Below are positions 16,321 to 23,928 of a stretch of 64,000 bases of DNA, piece after piece (position 1 is the first letter of the stretch; every line of letters starts with the position of its first letter). This DNA is from G958295935 sp965224235. GTDB taxonomy: Bacteria > Chloroflexota > Dehalococcoidia > Lucifugimonadales > Lucifugimonadaceae. Below the pieces are notes generated by a model. The model was not told the DNA's origin. It was given only the letters and a program-made list of their open reading frames with translations, and searched no databases. A program made the translations under genes and the position numbers. Location of the stretch: the NCBI GenBank assembly GCA_965224235.1, contig CBDCYP010000001.1, positions 1 to 64,000 of the forward strand, read 5' to 3'.

Positions 16321-17850
16321 ATGACGTTGACCAGACAGGAGCTTGAGTCGAAGCTGTGGCAGGCCGCAGACATCCTGCGCGGGCAGATCGACGCCGCCGA
16401 CTACAAGAACTACATCTTCTCGATCCTCTTCCTGAAGAGGCTCTCGGACCGCTTCGACGAGGAGGTGGAAAACGCCATCGCCTCCGGCGTTGCCCGCGGC
16501 GTGGCGCTCAATGACCGGGACGAGCACGAGTTCTTCGTCCCGGAGTCGGCCCGGTGGTCCGCCATCGCTGGGGCCTCGATGAACCTGGGCGAAACCCTGA
16601 ACGTCGCCAGCCACGTCATCGAGGACGCCAACACGCCCAGACTGGACGGCGTGCTGGCGGGCGCCAACTGGAACGACGAGCAGAAGCTGGGCAGCCCGGC
16701 CAACCGCGAGCGCATCATCCGCAGCCTGCTGAACCATTTCGGGGGCCTGGATCTGCGCGACGAGAACCTGAGGGAAGACGCGGCCGGCGGCGGCAATGTG
16801 CTGGGTGACGCCTACGAGTACCTGATCAACCGCTTTGCCGACGACGCGGGCAAGAAGGGCGGCGAGTTCTACACGCCGCGCCCGGTGGTGCGGCTCATCA
16901 TCGAGCTGCTTCAGCCGCGCGAGGGGATGCGCATCTGCGACCCCACGGCGGGCTCCGGCGGGATGCTCATCTACGCCGCCCAGTACGTGCAGGAGCACGG
17001 CGGAGACCTCCGTGACCTGGCGCTGCATGGCCAGGAGCGCAACCTGGGAACCCTGGCCATCGGCAAGCTCAACCTGCTGCTCCACGGCCTGCGAGCAGCT
17101 CGCCTGGAGGCCGGCGACGTCATTGCGGAGCCGGGCCTGGTGGACCCGTCGGGGAGGCTGCTCTCCTACGACCGGGTCATCGCCAATCCTCCCTTCAGTC
17201 TCAAGAGCTGGGGGCACGACTTTGCGCCCAACGACCCGCACCACCGCTTCGACCGCTACGGGGCGATCCCGCCCAGGACGAAGGGCGACCTGGCCTTCCT
17301 GCTGCACATGCTCGGCGTGACCAACGCCCAGGGCATGGTTGGAGTCGTGATGCCTCACGGCGTCCTGTTCAGAGGCGGCGCAGAGGGGAAGATACGCCGG
17401 GGCATCGTGGAGGCCGACCTGTTCGAGGCGGTCATCGGCCTGGCCCCCAACCTCTTCTCCGGCGCCAGCATCCCCGTCGCCATCTGCGTGCTGAACAAGG
17501 CAAAGCCCGTCGAGCGTCGCGGCAAGGCGCTGTTCGTGGACGCGGCCCAGGAGGGCGGCTTCCGCCAGGGCAAGGCGCGCAATTTCATCGACCGGGAGCA
17601 CATCGACAGGATCGTCGAGGCGCACAACGCCTTTGAGGACGTGGACCGCTTCGCCCACGTCGCGGACCTGGAGGAGATGCGCGCCAACGACTTCAACCTG
17701 AACATCAGCCGCTACGTGGACACGACCGAGCCGGTGGATGTGATGAGCGTGGAGGAGGCCCTGGCGCAGCTGCGGGACGCAGAGCGGCGGCGGGATGAGG
17801 CCGTTGCCAGGATGGACGAACTGCTGGCGGAGATGGGGTATGTCCGGTAA
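16321..17850 (+). CDS. hsdM: Type I restriction-modification DNA methyltransferase (M subunit)
   Basis: A 509-residue N6-adenine methyltransferase subunit. The N-terminal helical domain begins LTRQELESKLWQAADILRG. The SAM-binding motif is ICDPTAGSGGML near residue 207 and the catalytic NPPF is near 290 (VIANPPFSLKSWG); EFYTPRPVV lies between. The C-terminal helices (EEALAQLRDAERRRDEAVARM) contact HsdS. The ATG at 16321 follows AGAGGCG; an in-frame ATG at 16267 lacks family homology. The gene is complete. Its last 160 bp occur again, in damaged form, at 19309 and in shorter form at 18606. hsdS is 2.4 kb downstream rather than adjacent, separated by toxin-antitoxin modules. Confidence 0.95.
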   Translation: MTLTRQELESKLWQAADILRGQIDAADYKNYIFSILFLKRLSDRFDEEVENAIASGVARGVALNDRDEHEFFVPESARWSAIAGASMNLGETLNVASHVIEDANTPRLDGVLAGANWNDEQKLGSPANRERIIRSLLNHFGGLDLRDENLREDAAGGGNVLGDAYEYLINRFADDAGKKGGEFYTPRPVVRLIIELLQPREGMRICDPTAGSGGMLIYAAQYVQEHGGDLRDLALHGQERNLGTLAIGKLNLLLHGLRAARLEAGDVIAEPGLVDPSGRLLSYDRVIANPPFSLKSWGHDFAPNDPHHRFDRYGAIPPRTKGDLAFLLHMLGVTNAQGMVGVVMPHGVLFRGGAEGKIRRGIVEADLFEAVIGLAPNLFSGASIPVAICVLNKAKPVERRGKALFVDAAQEGGFRQGKARNFIDREHIDRIVEAHNAFEDVDRFAHVADLEEMRANDFNLNISRYVDTTEPVDVMSVEEALAQLRDAERRRDEAVARMDELLAEMGYVR

Positions 17851-17860
17851 GGGACGGCTA

Positions 17861-17915
17861 TGATATGACCATGGTCGTGACCATGATATTATAGGTCCAT
17901 TCAGTCGTACAGGAG
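17861..17915 (+). promoter_or_regulatory. Operator-like palindrome and RBS before the Phd/PIN pair
   Basis: GACCATGGTC (17867-17876) is a perfect palindrome followed by a further GACCAT half-site at 17879. An AT-rich TATTATAG lies at about 17888. AGGAG at 17911 sets the start of the Phd gene. This is the layout of an autoregulated Phd/YefM operon. The duplicate at 19.5 kb keeps one palindrome but loses the second half-site. Confidence 0.55.
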
Positions 17916-17921
17916 CGCAGC

Positions 17922-18209
17922 ATGTCACCAGACAGCAACGCAGCAAACACAGGCCGGACCATCAAGGCGTCGGAGTTCAAGGCCAGGTGTCTGAAGCTGA
18001 TGGACGAAGTGGCGGAAAACGGCGAGGAGATCGTCATCACCAAGAACGGCCGCCCGACGGCCAGGCTGGTTGCCTACCGGGAGAAGCCCAAGACCTGGTT
18101 CGGCGCAGACCGGGGGAAGTTGGAGATCCTTGGTGACATCATCTCCCCGATAGATGTTGTATGGGAAGCGGAGCAGGGGCTCATCGACGGCGAAGAATGC
18201 TCTTACTAG
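17922..18209 (+). CDS. Phd/YefM family antitoxin
   Basis: A 95-residue antitoxin. The N-terminal DNA-binding fold is typical (TIKASEFKARCLKLMDEVAENGEEIVITKNGRPTARLV as a pattern over residues 13-50), followed by a divergent toxin-binding tail. It overlaps the PIN gene by 13 bases, so the two are coupled. It lies 71 bp after hsdM on the same strand. The first half of the gene, with its upstream region and the end of hsdM, is repeated almost exactly at 19309-19841. Confidence 0.92.
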   Translation: MSPDSNAANTGRTIKASEFKARCLKLMDEVAENGEEIVITKNGRPTARLVAYREKPKTWFGADRGKLEILGDIISPIDVVWEAEQGLIDGEECSY

Positions 18210-18595
18210 ACACGCAAGTACTGGTCTGGAGTCGGTTTGGCGACGCCAGGCTGGGCAGAAGGGCCCGAAGCCGCCTCGAGCAGGCGGTACAGAGCGGCGA
18301 GGCCGCAGTATCGGCGATAACCTTCTGGGAACTCGCCATGCTGCACCAGAAGGGCCGGATGCGCATCCTTGCCGACATCCGCTCTTGGCGCGCCACCCTC
18401 CTGGATGACGGCCTGATCGAGATCCCCGTCGACGGGGAGACAGGAATCCGCGCCAATGAGCTTGCCGATTTCCACAGCGACCCCGCCGACCGCCTCATCG
18501 TGGCCACCGCGCTGGGCGGCCACCAGTTGGTCACCGCGGACCTGCGTATCCTCGACTGGTCCGGCCCGCTGAGCCGGCTGGACGCGAGGGAGTGA
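18197..18595 (+). CDS. PIN-domain toxin (VapC family) paired with Phd
   Basis: A 132-residue PIN nuclease beginning MLLLDTQVLVW. The four acidic positions are present: Asp5, Glu in AITFWELAML, Asp in DPADRLIVATA and Asp in VTADLRIL. I start at ATG 18197, inside the antitoxin's last codons, because that places the first catalytic Asp normally; the longer frame from 18161 reads through the antitoxin end. Expected to cleave RNA when freed from the Phd partner. Confidence 0.92.
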   Translation: MLLLDTQVLVWSRFGDARLGRRARSRLEQAVQSGEAAVSAITFWELAMLHQKGRMRILADIRSWRATLLDDGLIEIPVDGETGIRANELADFHSDPADRLIVATALGGHQLVTADLRILDWSGPLSRLDARE

Positions 18596-18605
18596 GGAGC
18601 GTATG

Positions 18606-18675
18606 GCAACGTGGAGAGGACGAGGCGGCTGCCAGGATGGACGAACTGCTCGCGGAAATGGCTTTGCCCGGTAGG
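18606..18675 (+). pseudogene. hsdM 3'-end fragment (short copy)
   Basis: About 70 bp matching the end of hsdM (coding AAARMDELLAEM in place of AVARMDELLAEM) with no upstream part. It sits between the first Phd/PIN pair and the DUF4160/DUF2442 pair. One of three hsdM tails in this locus. Confidence 0.75.
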
Positions 18676-18686
18676 ATGGCAGCTGA

Positions 18687-18923
18687 GTGACGCCGACGCT
18701 ATTGAGAGAAGGGCAGTTTCGTTTTTTCTATCTGGGTGATCGGCCAGAGCCGCCCCACGTGCACGTGCAGCGGGACAATCACATCGCCAAGTTCTGGCTG
18801 GACCCGGTAGCGCCGCAGAGCAGCGGCGGCATGAGGCCCAATGAACTGCGACGTATTGAGCGCATTATAGAAGCGCATGAAGAATCCTTCTTGAGGGAGT
18901 GGAATGTACGTTTCAACGACTGA
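18687..18923 (+). CDS. DUF4160 family protein
   Basis: A 78-residue protein with the DUF4160 pattern: FRFFYLGDRPEPPHVHVQRDNHIAKFWLDP, then ELRRIERIIEAHEE. The PPHVHV stretch is the family hallmark. It starts at GTG and overlaps the next gene by 20 bp. DUF4160 genes are very often paired with DUF2442, as here, and the pair is widely suspected to be a toxin-antitoxin or regulatory module, though its activity is not settled. Located between two copies of the hsdM tail. Confidence 0.85.
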   Translation: MTPTLLREGQFRFFYLGDRPEPPHVHVQRDNHIAKFWLDPVAPQSSGGMRPNELRRIERIIEAHEESFLREWNVRFND

Positions 18924-19260
18924 AATCAACGTGCCGGAAGCCATGACGGTCTCGGTGACGGAGGACACTCTTGCCGTGCAACTGTCCGATGGGCGCGACA
19001 TCTCTGTGCCGCTATCCTGGTACCCCCGTCTGGCGCACGCGATGCCGGAGGAGCGAAACAACTGGGAGCTCATCGGCGGCGGGCAAGGGATCCACTGGCC
19101 CGACCTGGACGAGGACATCAGCGTCGAGATGCTGCTGGCGGGCCGCAAGTCTGGCGAGAGCCGGCGTTCCTTCAAGCAGTGGCTGGAAGCCAAACAGGCC
19201 GGCCGGGGCCTCACGTTGTATGAACTTACGGCCCATGACCAGACCAATGAGAGCACATAG
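18904..19260 (+). CDS. DUF2442 family protein
   Basis: A 118-residue protein with a DUF2442 core: LAVQLSDGRDISVPLSWYPRL and the IHWPDLDEDISVEMLLAG segment. The C-terminal 30 residues are charged. It starts inside the DUF4160 gene, so expression is coupled. In the family the second protein is thought to contact DNA or its partner; this gene gives no further clue. It ends one base before the junction to a second hsdM-tail copy. Confidence 0.85.
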   Translation: MYVSTTEINVPEAMTVSVTEDTLAVQLSDGRDISVPLSWYPRLAHAMPEERNNWELIGGGQGIHWPDLDEDISVEMLLAGRKSGESRRSFKQWLEAKQAGRGLTLYELTAHDQTNEST

Positions 19261-19308
19261 ATGAATGGAGGGTTGGCAGTCGGGTGGGCGTTCGTGGTTG
19301 CTGTCGGA

Positions 19309-19461
19309 GCCTTCAACCTGAACATCAGCCTCTACGTGGACACGGCTGAGCCGGTGGATGTGATGAGCGTGGAGGAGGCCCTGGCGCAGCTGCGGGAGGC
19401 GGAGCGGCGGCGGGATGAGGCCGTTGCCAGGATGGACGGGTTGCTGGCGGAGATGGGGTAG
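19309..19461 (+). pseudogene. hsdM 3'-end fragment (long copy)
   Basis: Matches hsdM 17689-17850 closely (FNLNISLYVDTAEPVDVMSV pattern), with a TAT-to-TAG change near its end. The homology continues beyond the stop through the Phd promoter and gene start, so hsdM end and Phd were duplicated as one block of about 390 bp. An ATG at 19261 gives an open frame over the junction, but it has no gene-like N-terminus. Confidence 0.88.
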
Positions 19462-19551
19462 GTCCGGTAAGGGACGGCTATGATATGACCATGGTTTCAT
19501 AAGTTCATCCAGTCGTACAGGAGCGCAGCATGTCAATAGACAGCAACTTAG

Positions 19552-19693
19552 GGAATCTCTGAACAAGTGGCCGATGCGCTTGGCAGAGCGGAGGTTCCCC
19601 CCTCCTGAATCCTCCCCCTGTGGGGGAGGAGGCCAGAACCCTTCGACAAGCTCAGGGCGAACGGATTGGAACACGGAGTTGTTCAGAGGTTCC
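19552..19693 (+). mobile_element. MITE1 copy 4 (142 bp) inside the second Phd gene
   Basis: Inserted after codon 7 of the duplicated Phd gene, with TTAG duplicated at 19548-19551 and 19694-19697. A few substitutions (GGAATC at the left end, GGTTCC at the right) make it slightly diverged from copies 1-3. Confidence 0.92.
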
Positions 19694-19957
19694 TTAGCAA
19701 ACACAGCCCGGACCATCAAGGCGTCGGAGTTCAAGGCCAGGTGTCTGAAGCTGATGGACGAAGTGGCGGAAAACGGCGAGGAGATCGTCATCACCAAGAA
19801 CGGCCGCCCGACGGCCAGGCTGGTTGCCTACCGGGAGAAGCGAAGGACGCCCTTTGGCCGCGACAGGGACATTATTGAGATACACGGCGACATCGTTGCG
19901 CCCATGCCCGCGGAGTGGTTCGAGCCCAGCGGCGATGGCGGCAAGGACTTGTTTTGA
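19574..19957 (+). CDS. Phd/YefM antitoxin, second copy, 5' end replaced by MITE sequence
   Basis: The original start (ATG 19530) now runs into a TGA within the MITE. An ATG inside the MITE at 19574 opens a frame that passes in phase into Phd, giving a 127-residue fusion: about 40 MITE-derived residues (starting MRLAERRF) then TIKASEFKARC and the rest of the antitoxin. The DNA-binding half is nearly identical at DNA level to the copy at 17922, while the toxin-binding half is different (EKRRTPFGRDRDIIEIHGD). Whether it is translated depends on the MITE ATG, which has no clear ribosome site. It ends TTGA, overlapping the PIN start. Confidence 0.65.
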   Translation: MRLAERRFPPPESSPCGGGGQNPSTSSGRTDWNTELFRGSLANTARTIKASEFKARCLKLMDEVAENGEEIVITKNGRPTARLVAYREKRRTPFGRDRDIIEIHGDIVAPMPAEWFEPSGDGGKDLF

Positions 19958-20268
19958 TATTGCTGGACACCCACGTTCTCACATGGCAGGAGCAAGACGG
20001 CTGGAGGCTGGGAGCGCAAACCCGTAGGGCAATCGACGGCGGGCTGCACGATGACGGAGTCGCGGTTTCGGCCATCTCGTTCTGGGAGATCGGCATGCGG
20101 GTCCAAAAAGGTCAGATGGAGTTACTCCCTGACCTGAACGTTTGGAGACAAAATCTACTGGAGCGCGGGCTGATTGAGCTCTCTGTCGATACACCTGTAA
20201 TCCTCCCACCAATGTTTGGCTTCCTGATAGGGTACCTTGTTATCAGCACTATTTGGAAACGTCGGTAG
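19954..20268 (+). CDS. PIN-domain toxin, truncated
   Basis: A 104-residue protein starting at TTG 19954, overlapping the antitoxin stop. It has the first PIN motifs (LLDTHVLTWQ; AISFWEIGMR) but after about residue 85 the sequence changes to PPMFGFLIGYLVIS and stops. The DRxIxATA helix and last Asp of PIN nucleases are missing, so catalysis is unlikely. Probably a deletion remnant, together with its MITE-disrupted antitoxin. Confidence 0.75.
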   Translation: MILLDTHVLTWQEQDGWRLGAQTRRAIDGGLHDDGVAVSAISFWEIGMRVQKGQMELLPDLNVWRQNLLERGLIELSVDTPVILPPMFGFLIGYLVISTIWKRR

Positions 20269-20307
20269 CAGATTATCGATGATACATAGTACACGATGAG
20301 GGGTTGT

Positions 20308-21597
20308 ATGCGAAGTGATGCCCACCAAGTACCGGACGGCTGGCAAGTCGTGCGCTTGGGGGATGTGGTAACCATGAGCCAAGGTGGGACTCCTCGCAAG
20401 AGTCGGTCGGAGTATTGGGATGGGCACATTCCTTTCGTTACAGGTGCCGATTTGACAGTGTTCCGGGTAAGGATAGCGAATGCCCGCTCCTTCCTAACTA
20501 CCGAAGGCCTCCATTCAGGTGACACTGTGATCTGTCAGCCGGGAACCTTGCTGCTGGCCACAAGAACCGCAGTTGGCCTTGCCGGTATAGCAACAGAGAC
20601 CATGGGCGCTAGCCAAGACATAACTTGCCTCGTAACGGATGGTCGAGTCGATGCGGACTACTTGTGCAGGGCTTTGGTGCGATTAGCTCCATCGTTGCAG
20701 TGGAGGTCCCGTGGCACCACTATCCAAGGAATCACGCGAGATGACGCAAGATCCCTCCCCATCCTCCTCCCACCCCTGCCGGAGCAGCGGGCCATCGCCG
20801 CCGTCCTGGACTCCATCGACGACGCCATTGAGCGCGCCGAAGCCGTCATCGCCGCCACCGAGCGCCTGCGCGACGCCCTGCTCCATGAGCTACTCACTCG
20901 CGGGATGCCGGGGTGGCATACCGAGTGGAAGGACGCGCCGGGCTTGGGGACGATCCCGGCGGAGTGGCAGGTGGTGCGGCTGGGGGATGAGTGTGATCGG
21001 ATTACCAAAGGGACAACCCCCACCACTTTGGGCTACGAGTACACATCATCAGGCGTGAGGTTCCTGCGTGTTGAGAATATCTCTGACGATGGTCTGATTG
21101 CAGGCGGGGAGCTGCGCTTTATCACTGACGAGACTCATCGAGCGCTCTCACGTTCTATCTTGATGAAAAACGACCTAGTCCTGAGCATCGCAGGCGCGCT
21201 AGGCCGATCAGCTTTGATTACTGGGGACATCCTGCCCGCAAATGTCAACCAGGCCTTAGCAATCATCCGGCTGGCCAAGGGCTCGCAGATATTGCCAGGA
21301 TTTATGTCGTTGGCACTTCAAGGAGCTGCCATGCAGCGACAAGTCAATGATATGCGTGTGGAACTCGCACAGGCCAACATCAATCTTCAGCAAGTAGGGG
21401 TGCTCCAGATTGCTCTCCCAAGCCAGGCGGAACAGCGGACCATTGCTGGTGTATTGGATGGGATGGGCCAGAGGATAGAGCGGGATCGGGAGGCGTGGGA
21501 GGTGTTACAGTCACTGAAAGCGTCTGCGGCTGATGCGTTGCTGACAGGTCGGGTGCGGGTGAGGGAGATTGTTGGCCAGACTGCGGAGGTGACGTGA
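20308..21597 (+). CDS. hsdS: Type I restriction-modification specificity subunit
   Basis: A 429-residue HsdS with two target-recognition domains separated by conserved helices. TRD1 spans about 10-155 and is followed by LPPLPEQRAIAAVLDSIDDAIERAE. TRD2 starts at PAEWQVVRLGDECDRI and is followed by a shorter QAEQRTIAGVLDGM helix, ending ALLTGRVRV. Each TRD opens with the W-x-V-x-R/L-x-L-G-D motif. I use ATG 20308, preceded by GAGGGG; ATG 20296 is also possible. The stop is directly followed by the ATG of the next gene. It would direct HsdM/HsdR to a bipartite DNA site; the site cannot be read from the sequence. Confidence 0.93.
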   Translation: MRSDAHQVPDGWQVVRLGDVVTMSQGGTPRKSRSEYWDGHIPFVTGADLTVFRVRIANARSFLTTEGLHSGDTVICQPGTLLLATRTAVGLAGIATETMGASQDITCLVTDGRVDADYLCRALVRLAPSLQWRSRGTTIQGITRDDARSLPILLPPLPEQRAIAAVLDSIDDAIERAEAVIAATERLRDALLHELLTRGMPGWHTEWKDAPGLGTIPAEWQVVRLGDECDRITKGTTPTTLGYEYTSSGVRFLRVENISDDGLIAGGELRFITDETHRALSRSILMKNDLVLSIAGALGRSALITGDILPANVNQALAIIRLAKGSQILPGFMSLALQGAAMQRQVNDMRVELAQANINLQQVGVLQIALPSQAEQRTIAGVLDGMGQRIERDREAWEVLQSLKASAADALLTGRVRVREIVGQTAEVT

Positions 21598-22374
21598 ATG
21601 TTCACGTGTGTAGTCAGTGGTAGAGTGATACCTGAACGTACTTGGGTAACACTGAATCGCGTGCCTTATCGCTTCGAAATAGTGTGGGATGAGCAGAGTT
21701 TTAATGCTCTAGTCGTAGTCTCTTATGCTCAAGTTATGGTGAGCCTGCACAGCGAGAAGCCCATCACCATCGATAAGACGCTCCATAACCGGGTGACAAC
21801 TTTCATAAGGATGCTGATTGATACATATGGGTACGTAGAGGGTCGCGGACTGGATGTTGAGATAACCTCAATCATCGACCCTGATAGTGGAAGTTACAAG
21901 GTCCCTAGTGTTCAGATAGACTCACTCCGTCGCTCTGAATCAGGACGGGAGTACAATTATGACACCTTATTCAAATTGCTGTTTGCGGGCGGACTGACCC
22001 AGACCAAACAAACCCAATGTCGTCGTGCCTTAGCCGACTTACGAGAGGCAATCCTTTCGCATGATGACACTGGCTTATATTGTTACCGAGCTGTTGAGTC
22101 TATCAGGCAATGTTATCTTGACCCGAAGGATAGGGATGACGATTCTCCTTCCTGGGAGCGGATGCGCAACTCCCTTCGCATAGCCCGGCCTTGGCTAGAC
22201 GACCTGAAAAAGAATTATAGAAACCCGCTAGCCCATGGTAAAGAAGTAGGGATGTCTGGCGAAGAGCGAGAACAGGCTATGCACCGTGCATGGAAGGTGA
22301 TGGACAGATTCTTTGTATCTGCTCTGAAAGACTTTCAGCCGTTAGATAAATCTAAGTATGAACTCATTGACTAA
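21598..22374 (+). CDS. Unknown protein with HEPN-like RX4H motif
   Basis: A 258-residue protein whose ATG directly follows the hsdS stop (TGAATG), so it is translated with hsdS. The N-terminal 100 residues are beta-rich and unrecognised. The C-terminal helical part has WLDDLKKNYRNPLAHGKEVG, which contains R-N-P-L-A-H, the RX4H signature of HEPN ribonucleases and of Abi C-terminal domains. That suggests an RNA-targeting or abortive-infection role linked to the restriction system. The gene is more AT-rich than hsdM/hsdR, hinting at separate acquisition. Function is inferred from one motif only. Confidence 0.6.
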   Translation: MFTCVVSGRVIPERTWVTLNRVPYRFEIVWDEQSFNALVVVSYAQVMVSLHSEKPITIDKTLHNRVTTFIRMLIDTYGYVEGRGLDVEITSIIDPDSGSYKVPSVQIDSLRRSESGREYNYDTLFKLLFAGGLTQTKQTQCRRALADLREAILSHDDTGLYCYRAVESIRQCYLDPKDRDDDSPSWERMRNSLRIARPWLDDLKKNYRNPLAHGKEVGMSGEEREQAMHRAWKVMDRFFVSALKDFQPLDKSKYELID

Positions 22375-22437
22375 TATGCCCTAATGTGTTCAAGGCATGG
22401 TACACGACGCGATAACTTCATTTAACGGGATAACCCC

Positions 22438-22482
22438 ATGACCATCCCTCGCCAAGCTGAACGAACTCAACCACGCCGAGGA
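22438..22482 (+). pseudogene. hsdR 5'-end fragment a
   Basis: About 45 bp closely matching the first 15 codons of hsdR (25996), but with a 1-base offset. It stands just before an MNT gene, the same position as at 24308 and 25280. Confidence 0.8.
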
Positions 22483-22487
22483 GAATA

Positions 22488-22778
22488 ACGACGAGGCAAG
22501 AAGTCCTTGATACGCTGCGGACGCACAAGCTAACACTGGCTCGGCGCTTTGGCGTAACCGACCTCGCCCTGTTCGGCTCTTGCGCCCGCGACGAGGCCAC
22601 CGATGAGAGCGACATTGACATCCTGGTGCGGTTCGACGCTCCGGCAACGTCGAGGTCGTACTTCGGTGTGCAGTTCTACGTCGAAGACCTGCTGGGACGC
22701 CGAGTCGACCTGGTAACTGACAAGGCGTTGCGGCCGGAGTTGCGGCCATACGTGGAAAGAGAGGCTTTCAGTGTGTGA
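22488..22778 (+). pseudogene. MNT nucleotidyltransferase (MntA-like), start codon lost
   Basis: A 96-codon frame nearly identical to the MNT gene at 25329 (GSCARDEATDESDID gives the GSX10DXD active site). At the position of the ATG in the other copy, this one has ACG, and no other start is close upstream. The HepT partner that follows the other copy is reduced to its first few codons joined to 30 unrelated bases. It is probably not translated, and if it were it would be an orphan antitoxin. Confidence 0.8.
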
Positions 22779-22820
22779 TGCAAGCGATGAGGACAAGGTG
22801 GGCCTCAGTAAGGTGGAAGC

Positions 22821-23008
22821 ATGACCACCCCTGCCAAACTCAACGAGTACAACCACGCCGAGGACCCGGCGCGACGGTTGGGCTGGAGCGGTTGGGGTGG
22901 AGCTACGTGCGCCGCGACGCGCTGGCGGCGGAGCGCGGCGACGAACGGGACGTGCTGCTGAAGGGACGGCTGAAGGCGGCGCTGTCGGGGCGGGTGCGGG
23001 TGGGGTAG
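22821..23008 (+). pseudogene. hsdR 5'-end fragment b joined to an hsdS-like 3' end
   Basis: Begins ATGACCACCCC as hsdR does and follows hsdR for about 155 bp with one extra G (frameshift near 22879). It then runs into CTGAAGGCGGCGCTG and finishes coding LSGRVRVG-stop, which looks like an HsdS C-terminus (compare ALLTGRVRV at the end of hsdS here). It appears to be a recombination product of the two gene ends. Confidence 0.7.
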
Positions 23009-23061
23009 AGTTGGCAGATCTATGAGTTGCTATGTCGGCGCTCCGCCGCCGAAAGGAGGTC

Positions 23062-23928
23062 ATGGTGACGAATACACTGCACGTTACATTCGAAGAGCCT
23101 GGGATTGGCGAAAATGGGGTCTCGATAGATGGCTTCACAAACGCGCTGAAGTGCATCCAAGACGCCATGCGACTGATGGTGGAACACCTTGGAAATCGTG
23201 TGCCGGGGCCGGGGCGACCGCCGACATGGGTCCGGGACCAAAGCGCCCTGCACTTGGCGGCCACTCATCCGGGTTCTCTTGTTGCCGAGTTGACTCTGGG
23301 GCCGCCACCGGGCGCGCAAGGCTATCTTGGCAACCTTGGCAGCCAAGCTATTGGTGCGCTGCTCTCCTGGGATGGGAGTGCCCACTCCAGATTGCCCCTG
23401 GCAGTGACCGAAAAGCTTTGCGAAGCGCCGTCCGGGCTCCCTGAGAGCACGCAAGTGTTCTTGGGTGATGCCGCCAATTCCCGCAAGGTTGAGATTGAGC
23501 GGAGAGTTCGGGCTGCTACCCCTGAGCAGATTACAGAAGACGCACTCCTCCACGGCTGGCTGAAGGAGGTCAACTGGGCTAGTGGCACAGCTCAACTCCA
23601 CGACTATTCCGGTGGCTACGTCCGCCTGCAGTTCGAGCCTTCCCTCAACGACGAGATGCTCCGCTTGGCGACGCAGTATGTGGATGTCAGAGGCCGCGGT
23701 CGGTTCGACAGAGACGACGCTTGGGGGAGTGTTTATGTAGAAAGGGTTAGCGAAACGCGTTCGTGGCGCGAGCCTTTCGACCTCGGAGCATTCCGCAACA
23801 ATCCTCACCCAAAGATATTCGATCCTGAGAAGGTGATCACTGCCAGTGAACCATTTGATGTGGATCACTTCATCCGCGCCATTCATGAAGGTCGTGATGT
23901 GCGCCGTGAGGACTCTGCCGAATGGTAG
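23062..23928 (+). CDS. Unknown protein upstream of a PIN gene
   Basis: About 288 residues, unrecognised. A strong AAAGGAGGT at 23052-23060 points to ATG 23062 or, with better spacing, GTG 23065 (VTNTLHVTFEEPG). The protein is mixed alpha/beta, has no membrane segment or signal, and ends in a charged region. Its stop TAG lies inside the ATG-GTAG start of the PIN frame, so it occupies the antitoxin position of a toxin-antitoxin pair but is three times the usual antitoxin length. It is bracketed by hsdR-head copies b and c. A novel antitoxin or regulator is possible but unproven. Confidence 0.65.
   Translation: MVTNTLHVTFEEPGIGENGVSIDGFTNALKCIQDAMRLMVEHLGNRVPGPGRPPTWVRDQSALHLAATHPGSLVAELTLGPPPGAQGYLGNLGSQAIGALLSWDGSAHSRLPLAVTEKLCEAPSGLPESTQVFLGDAANSRKVEIERRVRAATPEQITEDALLHGWLKEVNWASGTAQLHDYSGGYVRLQFEPSLNDEMLRLATQYVDVRGRGRFDRDDAWGSVYVERVSETRSWREPFDLGAFRNNPHPKIFDPEKVITASEPFDVDHFIRAIHEGRDVRREDSAEW

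Noticed and set aside
15513..16373. A 286-codon minus-strand frame through MITE1 copy 3
   Set aside because: It exists only because the MITE is open in this frame; no part shows a family motif.
16042..17946. A 634-codon frame antisense to hsdM, running into MITE1
   Set aside because: The opposite strand codes an unmistakable HsdM. Val/Ala/Leu/Arg-rich composition is typical of an antisense frame in high-GC DNA.
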